Positions 18,172 to 27,024 of a stretch of 64,000 nucleotides of DNA are shown piece after piece. Source of the stretch: Pycnococcus provasolii (taxonomy: Eukaryota > Chlorophyta > Pseudoscourfieldiophyceae > Pseudoscourfieldiales). Position 1 is the stretch's first letter. Each line of letters begins with the position of its first letter. The DNA lies in assembly GCA_049487715.1 (NCBI GenBank), contig CP150550.1, positions 1 to 64,000 of the forward strand, given 5' to 3'. The notes under the pieces were generated by a model. The model was not told the DNA's origin. It saw only the letters and a list, made by a program, of their open reading frames with translations, and did no database searches. Made by a program: the position numbers and the translations under genes.

Positions 18172-19839
18172 TTACAGCTCCGAGCCATCTCGCGAGAACG
18201 CCCCATCCTCAGTGGGCTCGAGCGCCTCCTTCATGACGTCCTCCTTCTTCTTGGCGAACGGGCTTGGACCCTCACCAGGGATCTCAACGTGACGCATGCT
18301 GTGGTATGCGCGAACAAACTGAACAATCGCCTCAGGATCGTAAGGTGATCCGCCGTACCAGTTGGGAAAATCCTTGTATCGCGCTGATATGTACTTCATC
18401 GCAGGAACGCTGTCCACGTGCTTGAGCTCCGAACCACTCGTCAGCACCACGTCCACCTTGACGATCGTCAATTCGTCAGACAGGTCGTTAAGCTCGCCGC
18501 TGCGCAAAATCTTGTGCATGTTATCCTCCATGTGAAGCGAGTGGAGGCACCACCGCGCGGTGTACACAATCAGCACATCCTTCCAACTCTTCTTGATCAC
18601 CTTCTTGTACGAGTTCAAGTCAACCTCGCGAATCTCGTCCTCGCTCATCATGATGCGTTCCTTCTCCGACTCCACGAACTTGTCGTACGCCTCAATGCGC
18701 TCGGGTGTGTAGTCGCCTTCGCGCTGCTCTTCGTTGGAGACGAGGCATCGATCCTTCATGGTTCCCTGACGTCCCCACTGTGCCATGAAGTCGCGAAGGC
18801 GGTCAGCGGTGATGCCCACAACCTGGTTGTACGCGAGGCTGCGCTCCTTGTCATGTGACCGCGCAGCCAGCGCGGGCAGCTTGTAGAACGTGTTGCCAAC
18901 CGTGTGAATAATCTTTCGTCCGTCACCCTCGCTCGCCGTCGCCTCTACCGTCAGGAACGATATGTTGTCGTGCTCCTTGGCCACCTCCTCAACGGCATAG
19001 CGCGCATTCGCAAGAGCGTTCAGGTCCGTGTCCTCCTGGTCGTAGAAAAGGAACACCATGTCAGCCTTGCGCCTCGTGTAGCGGTAGTACGTGAGCATCG
19101 AGAAGTTGCCCACGAGCGGGAAAGCGTAGTGGTCAACAAAGCTCGTCAGCTCCTCCTTGCTGTGCAGCACACCCTCGTACTTCAGCGTATGGTTCTGCCT
19201 CTTCACCACAAACACGCTGGGGACTTCGTCAACCTCGAAGTTCTCCGCAAGAGAGCGCGCGGCGACGTCGTCACCAGCGACGGAGGCGAATCGGACGTGG
19301 CCTCGGAGCTCGTTGGCAACCTGTGCGAACGTCTGAGCAGCCTCGCTGGAGGCCGACTCGAACACGCCGACAACGGCAAATTCCTCCTCTTCCACAATTG
19401 CGTCGACATCCTCCGCGCTCGCCACCTGCGTGACGTCGGAGCCGATATGCTTTTGCAGGAACGGAACGAGCACGGGTGCCGAGCGGTATCCCTGCAAGTC
19501 TTCGTAGGCCGATTTGACCGACTCGCCGTCGCGGAAGATCATAAGCGTGGGCGTCTTTCTGACGCCATACCTCGAGTTGAGATCGTGGCTGCTTCGGGCG
19601 TCCACCTTCACGACAGTCACCTTTCCCGCGAGCGCTTCGGACACCTCCTCAAGCACGGGTTCCATCTGCTGGCAGTGGTAGCAGTCCGGCGAGTAGAACT
19701 CGACGAAGATGAGCTTCTTGTGCTTGGCCACCACCTTGCCAAACGACATGGCGTTGAGCTCGACCACCTTGGCAGCGGCCTGCGCTGCAAAGGCGATGAC
19801 TAAGAGCAGCACGGTTGCGATCGAAGTTGAGGCCGCCAT
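18172..19839 (-). CDS. Protein disulfide isomerase-like protein, CYHC and CLHS sites
   Basis: 555 aa with a signal peptide (hydrophobic to ~residue 22). The first thioredoxin domain carries CYHC at 53-56 (FYSPDCYHCQQME) and the cis-Pro segment RKTPTLMIF. Two redox-inactive thioredoxin-like domains follow (EVPSVFVVK in the first), then a fourth with CLHS near residue 430 (TARWCLHSLHM), where the second Cys is Ser. There is no KDEL; the tail reads RDGSEL. The stop TAA falls inside GAGCT|GTAAGT, a consensus donor, so an extra exon or alternative C-terminus is possible. Probably an ER/secretory thiol-disulfide oxidoreductase or chaperone. Divergent from CDC6. Confidence 0.82.
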   Translation of the reverse strand: MAASTSIATVLLLVIAFAAQAAAKVVELNAMSFGKVVAKHKKLIFVEFYSPDCYHCQQMEPVLEEVSEALAGKVTVVKVDARSSHDLNSRYGVRKTPTLMIFRDGESVKSAYEDLQGYRSAPVLVPFLQKHIGSDVTQVASAEDVDAIVEEEEFAVVGVFESASSEAAQTFAQVANELRGHVRFASVAGDDVAARSLAENFEVDEVPSVFVVKRQNHTLKYEGVLHSKEELTSFVDHYAFPLVGNFSMLTYYRYTRRKADMVFLFYDQEDTDLNALANARYAVEEVAKEHDNISFLTVEATASEGDGRKIIHTVGNTFYKLPALAARSHDKERSLAYNQVVGITADRLRDFMAQWGRQGTMKDRCLVSNEEQREGDYTPERIEAYDKFVESEKERIMMSEDEIREVDLNSYKKVIKKSWKDVLIVYTARWCLHSLHMEDNMHKILRSGELNDLSDELTIVKVDVVLTSGSELKHVDSVPAMKYISARYKDFPNWYGGSPYDPEAIVQFVRAYHSMRHVEIPGEGPSPFAKKKEDVMKEALEPTEDGAFSRDGSEL

Positions 19840-20330
19840 GTCGTTGTGTCGGCGCGCGTGCCCGGCCTGTTGTGCTGTGCCTGGTTTTGCGATCGGGCCG
19901 CGAGTGGGAGGGAGGGGAAGAAGGGAGAGGGAGGGGAGGGGAGGGAAGGGCCGCGAGGGGAGGGGGAGGCGAGGAGGGATTCGTCACCGGTGCGTCGTCG
20001 TCCAATTGCTGTGAGGCGAGGAGAGGCCGGATCGCCTTGCAATGCCATGGGCCGCGGGAAGAGCACCACCGCACTCGGCACTCGCACGCCTCCCCCTCAG
20101 ACACTCCCCTCCCGGATCGGAAAATCAGGGGTTGGCTTCGATTTTTTCCACCATTTGGTTCGGGGTTTGTTTCCCTTCCCGCCTCCCAGAGCAATTTGGT
20201 TTTTTTTCCCCGCGTTTTCGGACAGACGCCACCCCCTACCCCGCTTTTCCCGCACGTCCCACTGTTGCTTTTCACCCCGCCGCACCTGTCTGTCACACGT
20301 TGCATCACCGACCGACACCAACCGTGAGTG
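19840..20330. other. Divergent intergenic region PDI/CDC6
   Basis: 491 bp, G-rich run (GGGAGGG repeats, 19905-19975) and otherwise nothing recognisable. Presumed bidirectional promoter. Confidence 0.5.
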
Positions 20331-22037
20331 ATGGGGATGCCGCGACGAAGAAGCTACGCAGGCGACGCCATGCCTCCGCCCGTCAGGACGCTCAAGGCGA
20401 CGTGCAGGGTTGCCAAGGCGAACAGCGGCGCGCAGACGGCGTGGAAAAAAACGCCCAGGCAGGGAAACAACAAGGTCATGGCGGTGGTGCCGCCGTCGCC
20501 GCCGAAAACGCCGATCCAAGCGGAGACGGAGCTGCGAACGACCAGAAAAAGGATGCAGCAAGGGAAGAGTGTGGGGATGGAAACACCCCCCAAATCATCG
20601 CCCGCGAAAGCGAGTGCGGCTGCATCTCCAGAAAAGGCGGGCAGTCCAGTGCCGGCCACTGACGACGGCGGAACGTCACGATGGAACTGTACCAATAAAC
20701 GCGTCGTTCGTGAAGTGCAGAGCGCGCTCGTAGACGACACGCGCGTCGACGCGCCACTGCTCTGCCGCGAGAAGGAAAGTGCCACTCTTGACGCATTTCT
20801 CGCCAAAGCGATGGGGCGTGGAGGTGCGCTATGCGTATGCGGACTTCCTGGATCGGGAAAGAGCTTCACTGTCTCGCGTGCCATCGCGTCCGTCGCGAAA
20901 GGCGTCAGCGTTGCTATGCTCAATTGCATGGCAGTTACTGAGCCGCGCGACATTCTTGCCTCAGCACTCAGAGACTGGGGTATTGCCGTGCCGGACAGCG
21001 GAGGGGCGGCGACAGCGCCGGAACTACTCGCGCACGTGCGTGATGCCGTCTCAGCACGCTCAGGGCGACTCGTGCTCGTTCTTGACGAGCTCGACCATCT
21101 CTTCCGGGCCTCGCCCGCCTTTCTCGTCGAGCTGCTTGCGGTTTGCGAAAGAGGTGGCACTCCCGCGCTTACACTTGTTGGCATTGCGAACGCGCTTGAC
21201 CTGATGCAGCGTCTGCTCCCTCGGGTCACCGCGCGTCGCATCGACGCGCCGCAGATGCTTTCGTTCGCGCCGTACGACAAGTCGCGGCTCAAGCACCTGC
21301 TCGAGCAGAGAATTGCGACTGTTCCTGGTGCATTCGACACGCGTGCGCTTGATTTGTGCGCGATGCGATTCGCTGCAGCGACGGGTGACATGCGACGCGC
21401 GCTGCAGGTGTGCCGCCGGGCGCTCGAGAAGCACGTCGCTTCGGCGACGTCGCCGGGCGCTGCGCCAGCTGCTCGCACCAAACCGGTCGACGTCCCTTCG
21501 ATGGCTTCGGCATTGCACGAGGCGCTGCGTTCGCCAGAGGTGGACATCGTGAGAAACCTGCCTCAGCACGGCCAGCTGGCGCTTTGTGCTTTCGTCGAGA
21601 GGCTCGTTACGGGAGGCTCCGTCGGCGACCCGACGTCTTCCTCTTCGTCGAAGACGACAACATCTCACGTTGTGGGTGGAGCAAGCTGCACGCTCGATGA
21701 TCTGCGCGAAAGCTACGCTCGCCTCTGTGCACTCGAGCGTCTTCCTCCGCTTGCTCCTGGCGAGTTTGCGCACCTTGCAGACACGCTCGCGGATCAAGCA
21801 CTTCTCGTTCGCCTCACATCTGCAGCCGGCCGGCTGATGGGATGCCGTGGAACACTACCTGGCCAGCGCGGTGCAAGTGGGCGTGGCACGGAGCGTTGGA
21901 CGCTCCGCGTCACCCCCAAAGACATCGCGCTTGCGTTGAAGGGTATCAAGTTCTACGAGAGGATTCTTGACGTGAAGTGCAGCGGTGGCGGTGGCGTTAG
22001 CGCTGGCGCTGGTGCTAATGCTGCGAGCAAAAAGTAG
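20331..22037 (+). CDS. CDC6: Cell division control protein CDC6 (AAA+ replication licensing factor)
   Basis: 568 aa, intronless. A basic, Ser/Pro-rich N-terminus with SPPK/SPAK-like sites is consistent with CDK control. Walker A is CGLPGSGKS near residue 170, Walker B LVLVLDELDHLF near 247, then GIANALDLMQRLLPRV (sensor 1 region) and FAAATGDMRRALQVCRRAL (sensor 2 helix, CDC6/ORC1-type). A winged-helix region ends with TPKDIALALKGIKFYERIL. CDC6 loads MCM helicase onto ORC-bound origins; ORC1 is less likely because there is no BAH domain. Starts at MGMPRRRSY; a second ATG lies 2 codons on. Confidence 0.9.
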   Translation: MGMPRRRSYAGDAMPPPVRTLKATCRVAKANSGAQTAWKKTPRQGNNKVMAVVPPSPPKTPIQAETELRTTRKRMQQGKSVGMETPPKSSPAKASAAASPEKAGSPVPATDDGGTSRWNCTNKRVVREVQSALVDDTRVDAPLLCREKESATLDAFLAKAMGRGGALCVCGLPGSGKSFTVSRAIASVAKGVSVAMLNCMAVTEPRDILASALRDWGIAVPDSGGAATAPELLAHVRDAVSARSGRLVLVLDELDHLFRASPAFLVELLAVCERGGTPALTLVGIANALDLMQRLLPRVTARRIDAPQMLSFAPYDKSRLKHLLEQRIATVPGAFDTRALDLCAMRFAAATGDMRRALQVCRRALEKHVASATSPGAAPAARTKPVDVPSMASALHEALRSPEVDIVRNLPQHGQLALCAFVERLVTGGSVGDPTSSSSSKTTTSHVVGGASCTLDDLRESYARLCALERLPPLAPGEFAHLADTLADQALLVRLTSAAGRLMGCRGTLPGQRGASGRGTERWTLRVTPKDIALALKGIKFYERILDVKCSGGGGVSAGAGANAASKK

Positions 22038-22159
22038 TCCTCTGTCGCATGATGGTTGCGTGAAGCTTGAGAAAATAGAAGAAAAAGGGAAACCGCTTGT
22101 CTTACGTGTGGACTTTCCTGCCTGTTACATACACTTCGATGCAAAAACCAAACAGAACA

Positions 22160-22202
22160 AAGCACACACACACTCACTCACACACACACACACACACACA
22201 CC
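22160..22202. repeat. (CA)n microsatellite
   Basis: CACACACACACTCACTCACA then an uninterrupted CA run, in the short convergent gap between CDC6 and the dehydratase gene. Confidence 0.9.
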
Positions 22203-22242
22203 AAACAAAAACGTTCACGAAACCAAACGTGGACAAGGAGAA

Positions 22243-22911
22243 TTATGCCCAAAACTTCTGCTTCTTCTTTGGTAAGAGGTCCGAAATGTCAATCTTCTCA
22301 ATCTTCGCAGCAAGGATGAAGTCGTTCTCATGGAGCCCTCCAATTTTGTGCGTGAAAATCTCAACCGTGAGCTCGTTCCACTGCTCGAGGTGAAGGTCCG
22401 GGTGGTGGTTCTCCGCCTCGGCAATCTCACCCACACGACGCATCATCTCCAGTCCCGCCTCGAAGTTGCGCAGCTTGTACTTCTGCCTGACACGCAGCTT
22501 GCCTTCCGCATCCTCCGTGACGGCCCATCCCACGCCCGCCTGCCTCGCCATTTTGTTCGCCTCCGTGAGTTCGAGCGGCTCGGCGCCCGCTTCGCACGGC
22601 ACGCACTTTCTGATGGCGAGACCGACAATTTCGTTAATTTTTTCCGGCGGCTTGACGATGTGCTCTGTGTCTGCGTTCCCCAGAACATTGCTTGCGAAGT
22701 TGCTCTCCACCTCCGCGGCGTACGGGTCGCGTGCCCCAATGTCCCCACCAATGTTCATGTCAATGTTTCCCCCATCGCCTGCACGCACGACGTGGCGCGA
22801 GCTCCTCCCCTGTGAGCTGCGCGCGTGCGAGCGTGGGTGTGGCAGAGCCGAGCGCGGCGCGTAGGCGGTTGCGTGCGTTCTGAGCATCTGAGAGAGAGGG
22901 ATGGGCGCCAT
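22243..22911 (-). CDS. Pterin-4a-carbinolamine dehydratase, plastid-targeted
   Basis: 222 aa. The C-terminal ~110 residues form the PCD/DCoH domain: LRNFEAGLEMMRRV, ENHHPDLHLEQWNEL (active-site His pair) and VEIFTHKIGGLHENDF. The N-terminus is rich in Ser/Arg/Pro/His with no acids for ~40 residues, a plastid or mitochondrial transit peptide. The enzyme dehydrates 4a-hydroxytetrahydropterin and in plastids has been linked to Rubisco assembly (RAF2-type). The MSIL-like domain spacing with a ~60-residue linker resembles these plastid forms. Divergent from adenosine kinase, 329 bp apart. Confidence 0.88.
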   Translation of the reverse strand: MAPIPLSQMLRTHATAYAPRSALPHPRSHARSSQGRSSRHVVRAGDGGNIDMNIGGDIGARDPYAAEVESNFASNVLGNADTEHIVKPPEKINEIVGLAIRKCVPCEAGAEPLELTEANKMARQAGVGWAVTEDAEGKLRVRQKYKLRNFEAGLEMMRRVGEIAEAENHHPDLHLEQWNELTVEIFTHKIGGLHENDFILAAKIEKIDISDLLPKKKQKFWA

Positions 22912-23240
22912 GGGAGGCGGAAGGAAGTGGATAGGACGCGCAACTTTTACGCGGAACGCGCAGGAGGGGAGAGGGGGCAGGTGTTTGGTGCAACGTTGGT
23001 TCCCCGGAGACGGGTGGTGCAGGAGCCTCCCCTCCCGCCGCCAAGGAGCATTGAACGGATGCCTTTTTCAACCACCTCCCTCCCCCCAACGCCCCCCTTC
23101 CCTTCCCTTGGCCTTCCCTTGGCCTTCCCTTCCCTTCCCTTCTCCGCCTTCTCTGGACAGATCGCCCATCACGCGATCACAATCCAAACAACAACACTAC
23201 ACAACACACAACACACACTACACACTACACCTATTGCACC

Positions 23241-24293
23241 ATGTCCGCACTCACACCCGAACCTGGCGCCGTGCTCGGCATGGGAAACCCGCTTCTAGAC
23301 ATCAGCGCCGTCGTACCGCAGGAATTCCTCGACAAGTACGGCCTGCAGATGGCGAACCAGATCCTCGCCGAGGAGAAACACGCGCCCATGTTCGCCGAGA
23401 TGGTGGCCAACTTCCCCGTCGAGTACATTGCCGGTGGCGCGACGCAGAACTCCATCCGCGTCTGCCAGTGGATGCTGCAGGCGCCGCACTCGTGCAGCGG
23501 ATACATGGGATGCATCGGAAACGACGAGTTCGGCGAGAAGATGAAGGCGCAGGCTGCGGCGGACAACGTCACGGTGAGCTACATGGTGGACGAGGCGACG
23601 CCCACCGGCACGTGCGCGGTGTGCGTCAAGGACAGCGAGCGCAGCCTCGTCGCGAACCTCGCGGCGGCGAACAACTACAAGATCGCGCACCTCGAGAAGC
23701 CGGAGAACTGGGCGATGGTGGAGGCGGCGAAGGTTGTCTACAGCGCCGGATTCTTCATCACCGTGTCGCCCGACTCGATGATGAAGGTGGCGCAGCACTG
23801 CTGCGAGGAGAACAAGGTGTACTGCCTGAACCTCAGCGCGCCGTTCATCGTGGAGGTGCCCCCGTTCCTGGAGGCGCTGAAGAACCTCCTGCCTTACGTT
23901 GACTACCTCTTCGGAAACGAGACGGAGGCGATGGCGTTCAGCAAGGCGATGGGTTGGGACTGCAAGGACGTCAGCGAGGTGGCGGCCAAGGCTGCCCGCC
24001 TTCCGAAGCAGAACGGAGGACGTCAGCGCACGGTTGTCTTCACACAGGGTGGGGAAGACACGCTCGTCGCGCGAGACGGTGTCGTGACCAACTACCCCGT
24101 TCCGGCGGTGAAGAAGGAGGAGATCGTTGACACGAACGGCGCAGGAGACGCGTTCGTTGGCGGCTTCCTGTCTCAGCTCTGCCGCCCTGTGGCAAAGCAC
24201 ATCTCCGACATGGTGCGCGCTGGAAACTACGCCGCGTCGTGCATCATCAAGGTGTCCGGCTGCAAAATGGAGGGTGAGCCAATCTCCCTCTAG
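23241..24293 (+). CDS. ADK: Adenosine kinase
   Basis: 350 aa, typical length, intronless. PfkB family: MGNPLLDISA at the N-terminus, YIAGGATQNSIRV (substrate lid), GCIGNDEFGEKM, and the catalytic signature DTNGAGDAFVGGFL with Asp near residue 303. ATP + adenosine gives AMP + ADP; in plants and algae it removes adenosine produced by the S-adenosylmethionine methyl cycle. Codon use is strongly biased to G/C third positions, more than in neighbours, which fits a highly expressed gene. The 5' flank contains ACA-rich sequence just before the ATG. Confidence 0.97.
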   Translation: MSALTPEPGAVLGMGNPLLDISAVVPQEFLDKYGLQMANQILAEEKHAPMFAEMVANFPVEYIAGGATQNSIRVCQWMLQAPHSCSGYMGCIGNDEFGEKMKAQAAADNVTVSYMVDEATPTGTCAVCVKDSERSLVANLAAANNYKIAHLEKPENWAMVEAAKVVYSAGFFITVSPDSMMKVAQHCCEENKVYCLNLSAPFIVEVPPFLEALKNLLPYVDYLFGNETEAMAFSKAMGWDCKDVSEVAAKAARLPKQNGGRQRTVVFTQGGEDTLVARDGVVTNYPVPAVKKEEIVDTNGAGDAFVGGFLSQLCRPVAKHISDMVRAGNYAASCIIKVSGCKMEGEPISL

Positions 24294-24452
24294 AAAACAT
24301 ACCCATAAAACGAGGGAAAACGATGTTGATTCATAGAAAGCAAGTTTTTTCCAAAGAAAATAAGGAGAAGATTTTATTGGTAACGGTAGAAATATATTGA
24401 TTTCTTTACGTTCTTGATGGAGATTTTTGAAAACGTTTCCATTTTTCATTTT

Positions 24453-25544
24453 TCACGCGGGCAAGTTGTTCGCAATCGCCTCCTTCAGTTCGTTGGCTAG
24501 CTGCAAACTTCCCACCTTGAGCAATGTCAGCTGTGCGACTGGTGTGTCGTCAAAATCTGCCGACTTGCTAGCCTCGCCGTCCTGCGCAGGTGGCGGTTTC
24601 TCACGAAGAGGGAACAGAGTCATCATCACCTCCGCCGTCTTCGCCTTCTCTCCCGTCTTTTTGTTCTCCGCCTGACGAATCTGCGTCGCCATACCTTTGT
24701 ACAAGCTGGCATTCAGAAGAACCTTGCCAAGCGTTTCCGTGCGAAGCACGAGCTGAGCCTTAGCGCCCGGCATTCCCGAAGGTCGCTGAAGCCTGAGGAC
24801 ACCAAGCCCGTGGTCTTTCCACTCAGTCGCACCCGTTTCCTCGTTTTTCGAGGCAAAGAGCAATTTTGCCTTGGACTTGAACAGCACGTCAACTTTCTCG
24901 TCACTTTCTGTCACCTTCGTCGGAGATGGCGGGCGCTCTGGCTCTTCGTCTGCGCCCTGGGCGCTCGCAGCGGCCGCAAAGCCGCCGCCCGCAGCCCCTG
25001 CGCCAAATGCGCTCGAAGCGAACAGCGAAGTTGACGGCGGCTGACCACCCAGATTGAAGAGACCCGTGCTACCACTGCCACCACCACCACCTCCGAAGGG
25101 ATTGCCCGCACTTCCAAACGACGTCGATCCAAGCTGAAAAGGCTGCGACGCTCCTGCACCACTGTCAGCGGCGGCGGCGGCGCCGCCGCCGCCCAGGAAG
25201 CTGAACGGCGCTGCTGCAGGCTTAAGCTCCGGAGCGGGTGCTGAAGTTGTGGCAACGTCTGCAGGACTGTCAATGACTGTTGAAGGGCGTGCAAGGGAGG
25301 GATGGTGTGTTAGCGTGTGCTTGCGTGGTTGGTTGGTTTCCGTTTGGAAGGAAGGGTATGACATCTGCGTGCCCCGTTGCGTACCGTCTTTGAACTTTTG
25401 CTTGATTTCCTTCCAGTGGTTGAGGTAGTCGTTGACACCAGCCTCCCAGCTGTCGTGCGGTCGGCTGTCCAGCGACTCGCGCACGAACGCCGCGAAGTCC
25501 TTGTTCAGCGCCGCAACGTGCGCGCGAAGCTCCGAGGACGACAT
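24453..25544 (-). CDS. Nup50/NUP2-like nucleoporin with Ran-binding domain
   Basis: Two exons, 25385-25544 and 24453-25276, with a phase-1 intron of 108 bp (donor GTACGC, acceptor CAACAG); 327 aa. A helical N-terminal segment with SWEAGVNDYLNHWKEIK is followed by a Gly/Ala/Phe-rich stretch with FG-type motifs (PFSFLGG, NPFGG, SLFASSAFGAG) and a C-terminal RanBP1-like domain from ~190 (DEKVDVLFKSKAKLLFA, GATEWKDHGLGVLRL, LRTETLGKVLLNASLYKGM). This order matches Nup50/Nup2, which assists importin recycling at the nuclear basket. Start shared in a compact divergent pair with the 76-aa protein (181 bp). Confidence 0.85.
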   Translation of the reverse strand: MSSSELRAHVAALNKDFAAFVRESLDSRPHDSWEAGVNDYLNHWKEIKQKFKDGTQRGTQMSYPSFQTETNQPRKHTLTHHPSLARPSTVIDSPADVATTSAPAPELKPAAAPFSFLGGGGAAAAADSGAGASQPFQLGSTSFGSAGNPFGGGGGGSGSTGLFNLGGQPPSTSLFASSAFGAGAAGGGFAAAASAQGADEEPERPPSPTKVTESDEKVDVLFKSKAKLLFASKNEETGATEWKDHGLGVLRLQRPSGMPGAKAQLVLRTETLGKVLLNASLYKGMATQIRQAENKKTGEKAKTAEVMMTLFPLREKPPPAQDGEASKSADFDDTPVAQLTLLKVGSLQLANELKEAIANNLPA

Positions 25545-25725
25545 CGACCTGTTATCCCACAGGCGAAAATGGCGGGGGGGGCGCAGCGGGAAATGGAACC
25601 CCCAATCGAGGGTAAATTATTAGGGGTTGGGGCGCGCCGGCTCGTTCGTCGAGGTCGCGTTGCGCCACTAATTTTCGTAGACGTGGTGGTGTGGTGGGCG
25701 AGCGAACGCGCACACAGACATAGAC

Positions 25726-25956
25726 ATGACGTCGAGTTATAACAACTGGCAGAGGCAGACACTTATGCAGGTGTGCGTCGGCGTTGTCCTTGTGGGCGCC
25801 GCCAACTACGGGTACATCGCCGAGCAGATGGGACTTAGAAATAAACAGCAGCCTGTTGACGACGCGGCACAGGAAGCGTCACTTGACGATGCGCTCAAGG
25901 TCACCTCAGGTACCATCTGGGGTATCACCAGCGACAACAAAAACAAGCCGAAGTGA
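25726..25956 (+). CDS. 76-aa single-pass membrane protein, unknown
   Basis: Short ORF with a good ATG, one hydrophobic helix (about residues 13-35, MQVCVGVVLVGAANYGYIAE) and a hydrophilic tail ending in NKNKPK. It begins 181 bp from the Nup50 start on the other strand, in the same alternating gene order as its neighbours, which supports a real gene. I do not recognise the family; small mitochondrial inner-membrane or ER subunits look like this. Confidence 0.55.
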   Translation: MTSSYNNWQRQTLMQVCVGVVLVGAANYGYIAEQMGLRNKQQPVDDAAQEASLDDALKVTSGTIWGITSDNKNKPK

Positions 25957-26084
25957 ACGTGTCACGTGGGCAAGCCGATCGTGCTTTTGCCCCACGACAC
26001 CATATGTTTCAAACACAACCTCTTTCTCCCCCCTTTGTTATGATATTAAATTCCGTGTTCTTTGTCATTTTAACTTACAGTGCT

Positions 26085-26609
26085 TCACCACGTGAGGCGA
26101 TACCGCCCTTTCGCCCTCCGCCGCGCAAGCACCTTCCGTCCTCCTGGCGTCGACAGCCTCTTTAGGAATCCGTGTTTGTTCTTTCGTTTGCGCATGCTTG
26201 GCTGCCACGTCCGTTTGATGTTGAGGACTCCATGGTCGACGGCGTCGTCTGTCGCCAAGCGCTGCTTGAGCACGTCCCACGGGAAGTTGTACTGCACCCC
26301 TGTGTCGTCGTGCGTGCGCCCTAGCGTTGTCCCCGGCGCCGTTGCCGCCGCCGCCGCCACGTCCGTCACGGCGTGTATCTTTGCCATCACCTCGCTCCCG
26401 ATTCGTCTCAGCAAGGAGGCTGGTGGCGAAGCTGTCGTCGCGTGACTGCTCGAAGTTACTTGCGAGGCGTCGAAGGCCGAGCTGGATCCCGCCTTCCCGT
26501 GCGCTGCCATTGCCATAGGCGTGAGCACGCCAGCGTGAAGCGTGCGAGTCCACCCGAGAGAGCGTGCAGCGAGCAGGAGCCGAGACGCCGACGCCGTGGG
26601 GGCGGGCAT
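26085..26609 (-). CDS. MRPL34: Mitochondrial large ribosomal subunit protein bL34m
   Basis: 174 aa; the last ~45 residues are ribosomal protein L34 ([41 protein letters not shown]). The long N-terminal part begins [19 protein letters not shown], an amphipathic mitochondrial presequence, and carries an Ala/Ser-rich linker. A plastid location cannot be excluded, but WQPS instead of the bacterial/plastid YQPS-like start and the long extension favour mitochondria. Divergent from uL1m over 415 bp. Confidence 0.88.
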   Translation of the reverse strand: MPAPTASASRLLLAARSLGWTRTLHAGVLTPMAMAAHGKAGSSSAFDASQVTSSSHATTASPPASLLRRIGSEVMAKIHAVTDVAAAAATAPGTTLGRTHDDTGVQYNFPWDVLKQRLATDDAVDHGVLNIKRTWQPSMRKRKNKHGFLKRLSTPGGRKVLARRRAKGRYRLTW

Positions 26610-27024
26610 TGTGCTTTCCTTTTTGAGGAAGAAAGAGCACGGGAGGAGGAGGGGAGGGGAGGCGAGAGGGAGGGCCGACTGGCCGAGATGGGTAGTAGGG
26701 GATCCACCCGTGCACCACCTACCCAATCTAGGCTGGTGGAAACCCCGACCGAGCTTCCGCGAGAGACCGAGGTGCTCGCCCGTCCTTCTTGTGGTGTTCT
26801 CGGGCCCCTCCCCTCCCCTCCCCTGCGCCTGCCGTTAGGGTTACGGGCGGCCCACGCAACCTCACACTCCCCCTCCAACTCCCTCCGTCCTCCCCCTCCG
26901 CCGCCCCTCTTCTCTCGCCCTCCCCCAGCCTCTCCCCTCTCCCCCTCGCCCCCGCAGCGCCACACGCCACACCACCGGAGGAGCAGGGAGGCTCTCGCGC
27001 CACCACGCTACGCAAGCTGCCAAC
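26610..27024. other. Divergent promoter region bL34m/uL1m
   Basis: 415 bp between two start codons of organellar ribosomal proteins. It holds one GTTAGGGTTACG telobox-like word near 26832, which in plants is a promoter element of ribosomal protein genes, and C-rich tracts. No other gene is seen. Confidence 0.5.
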
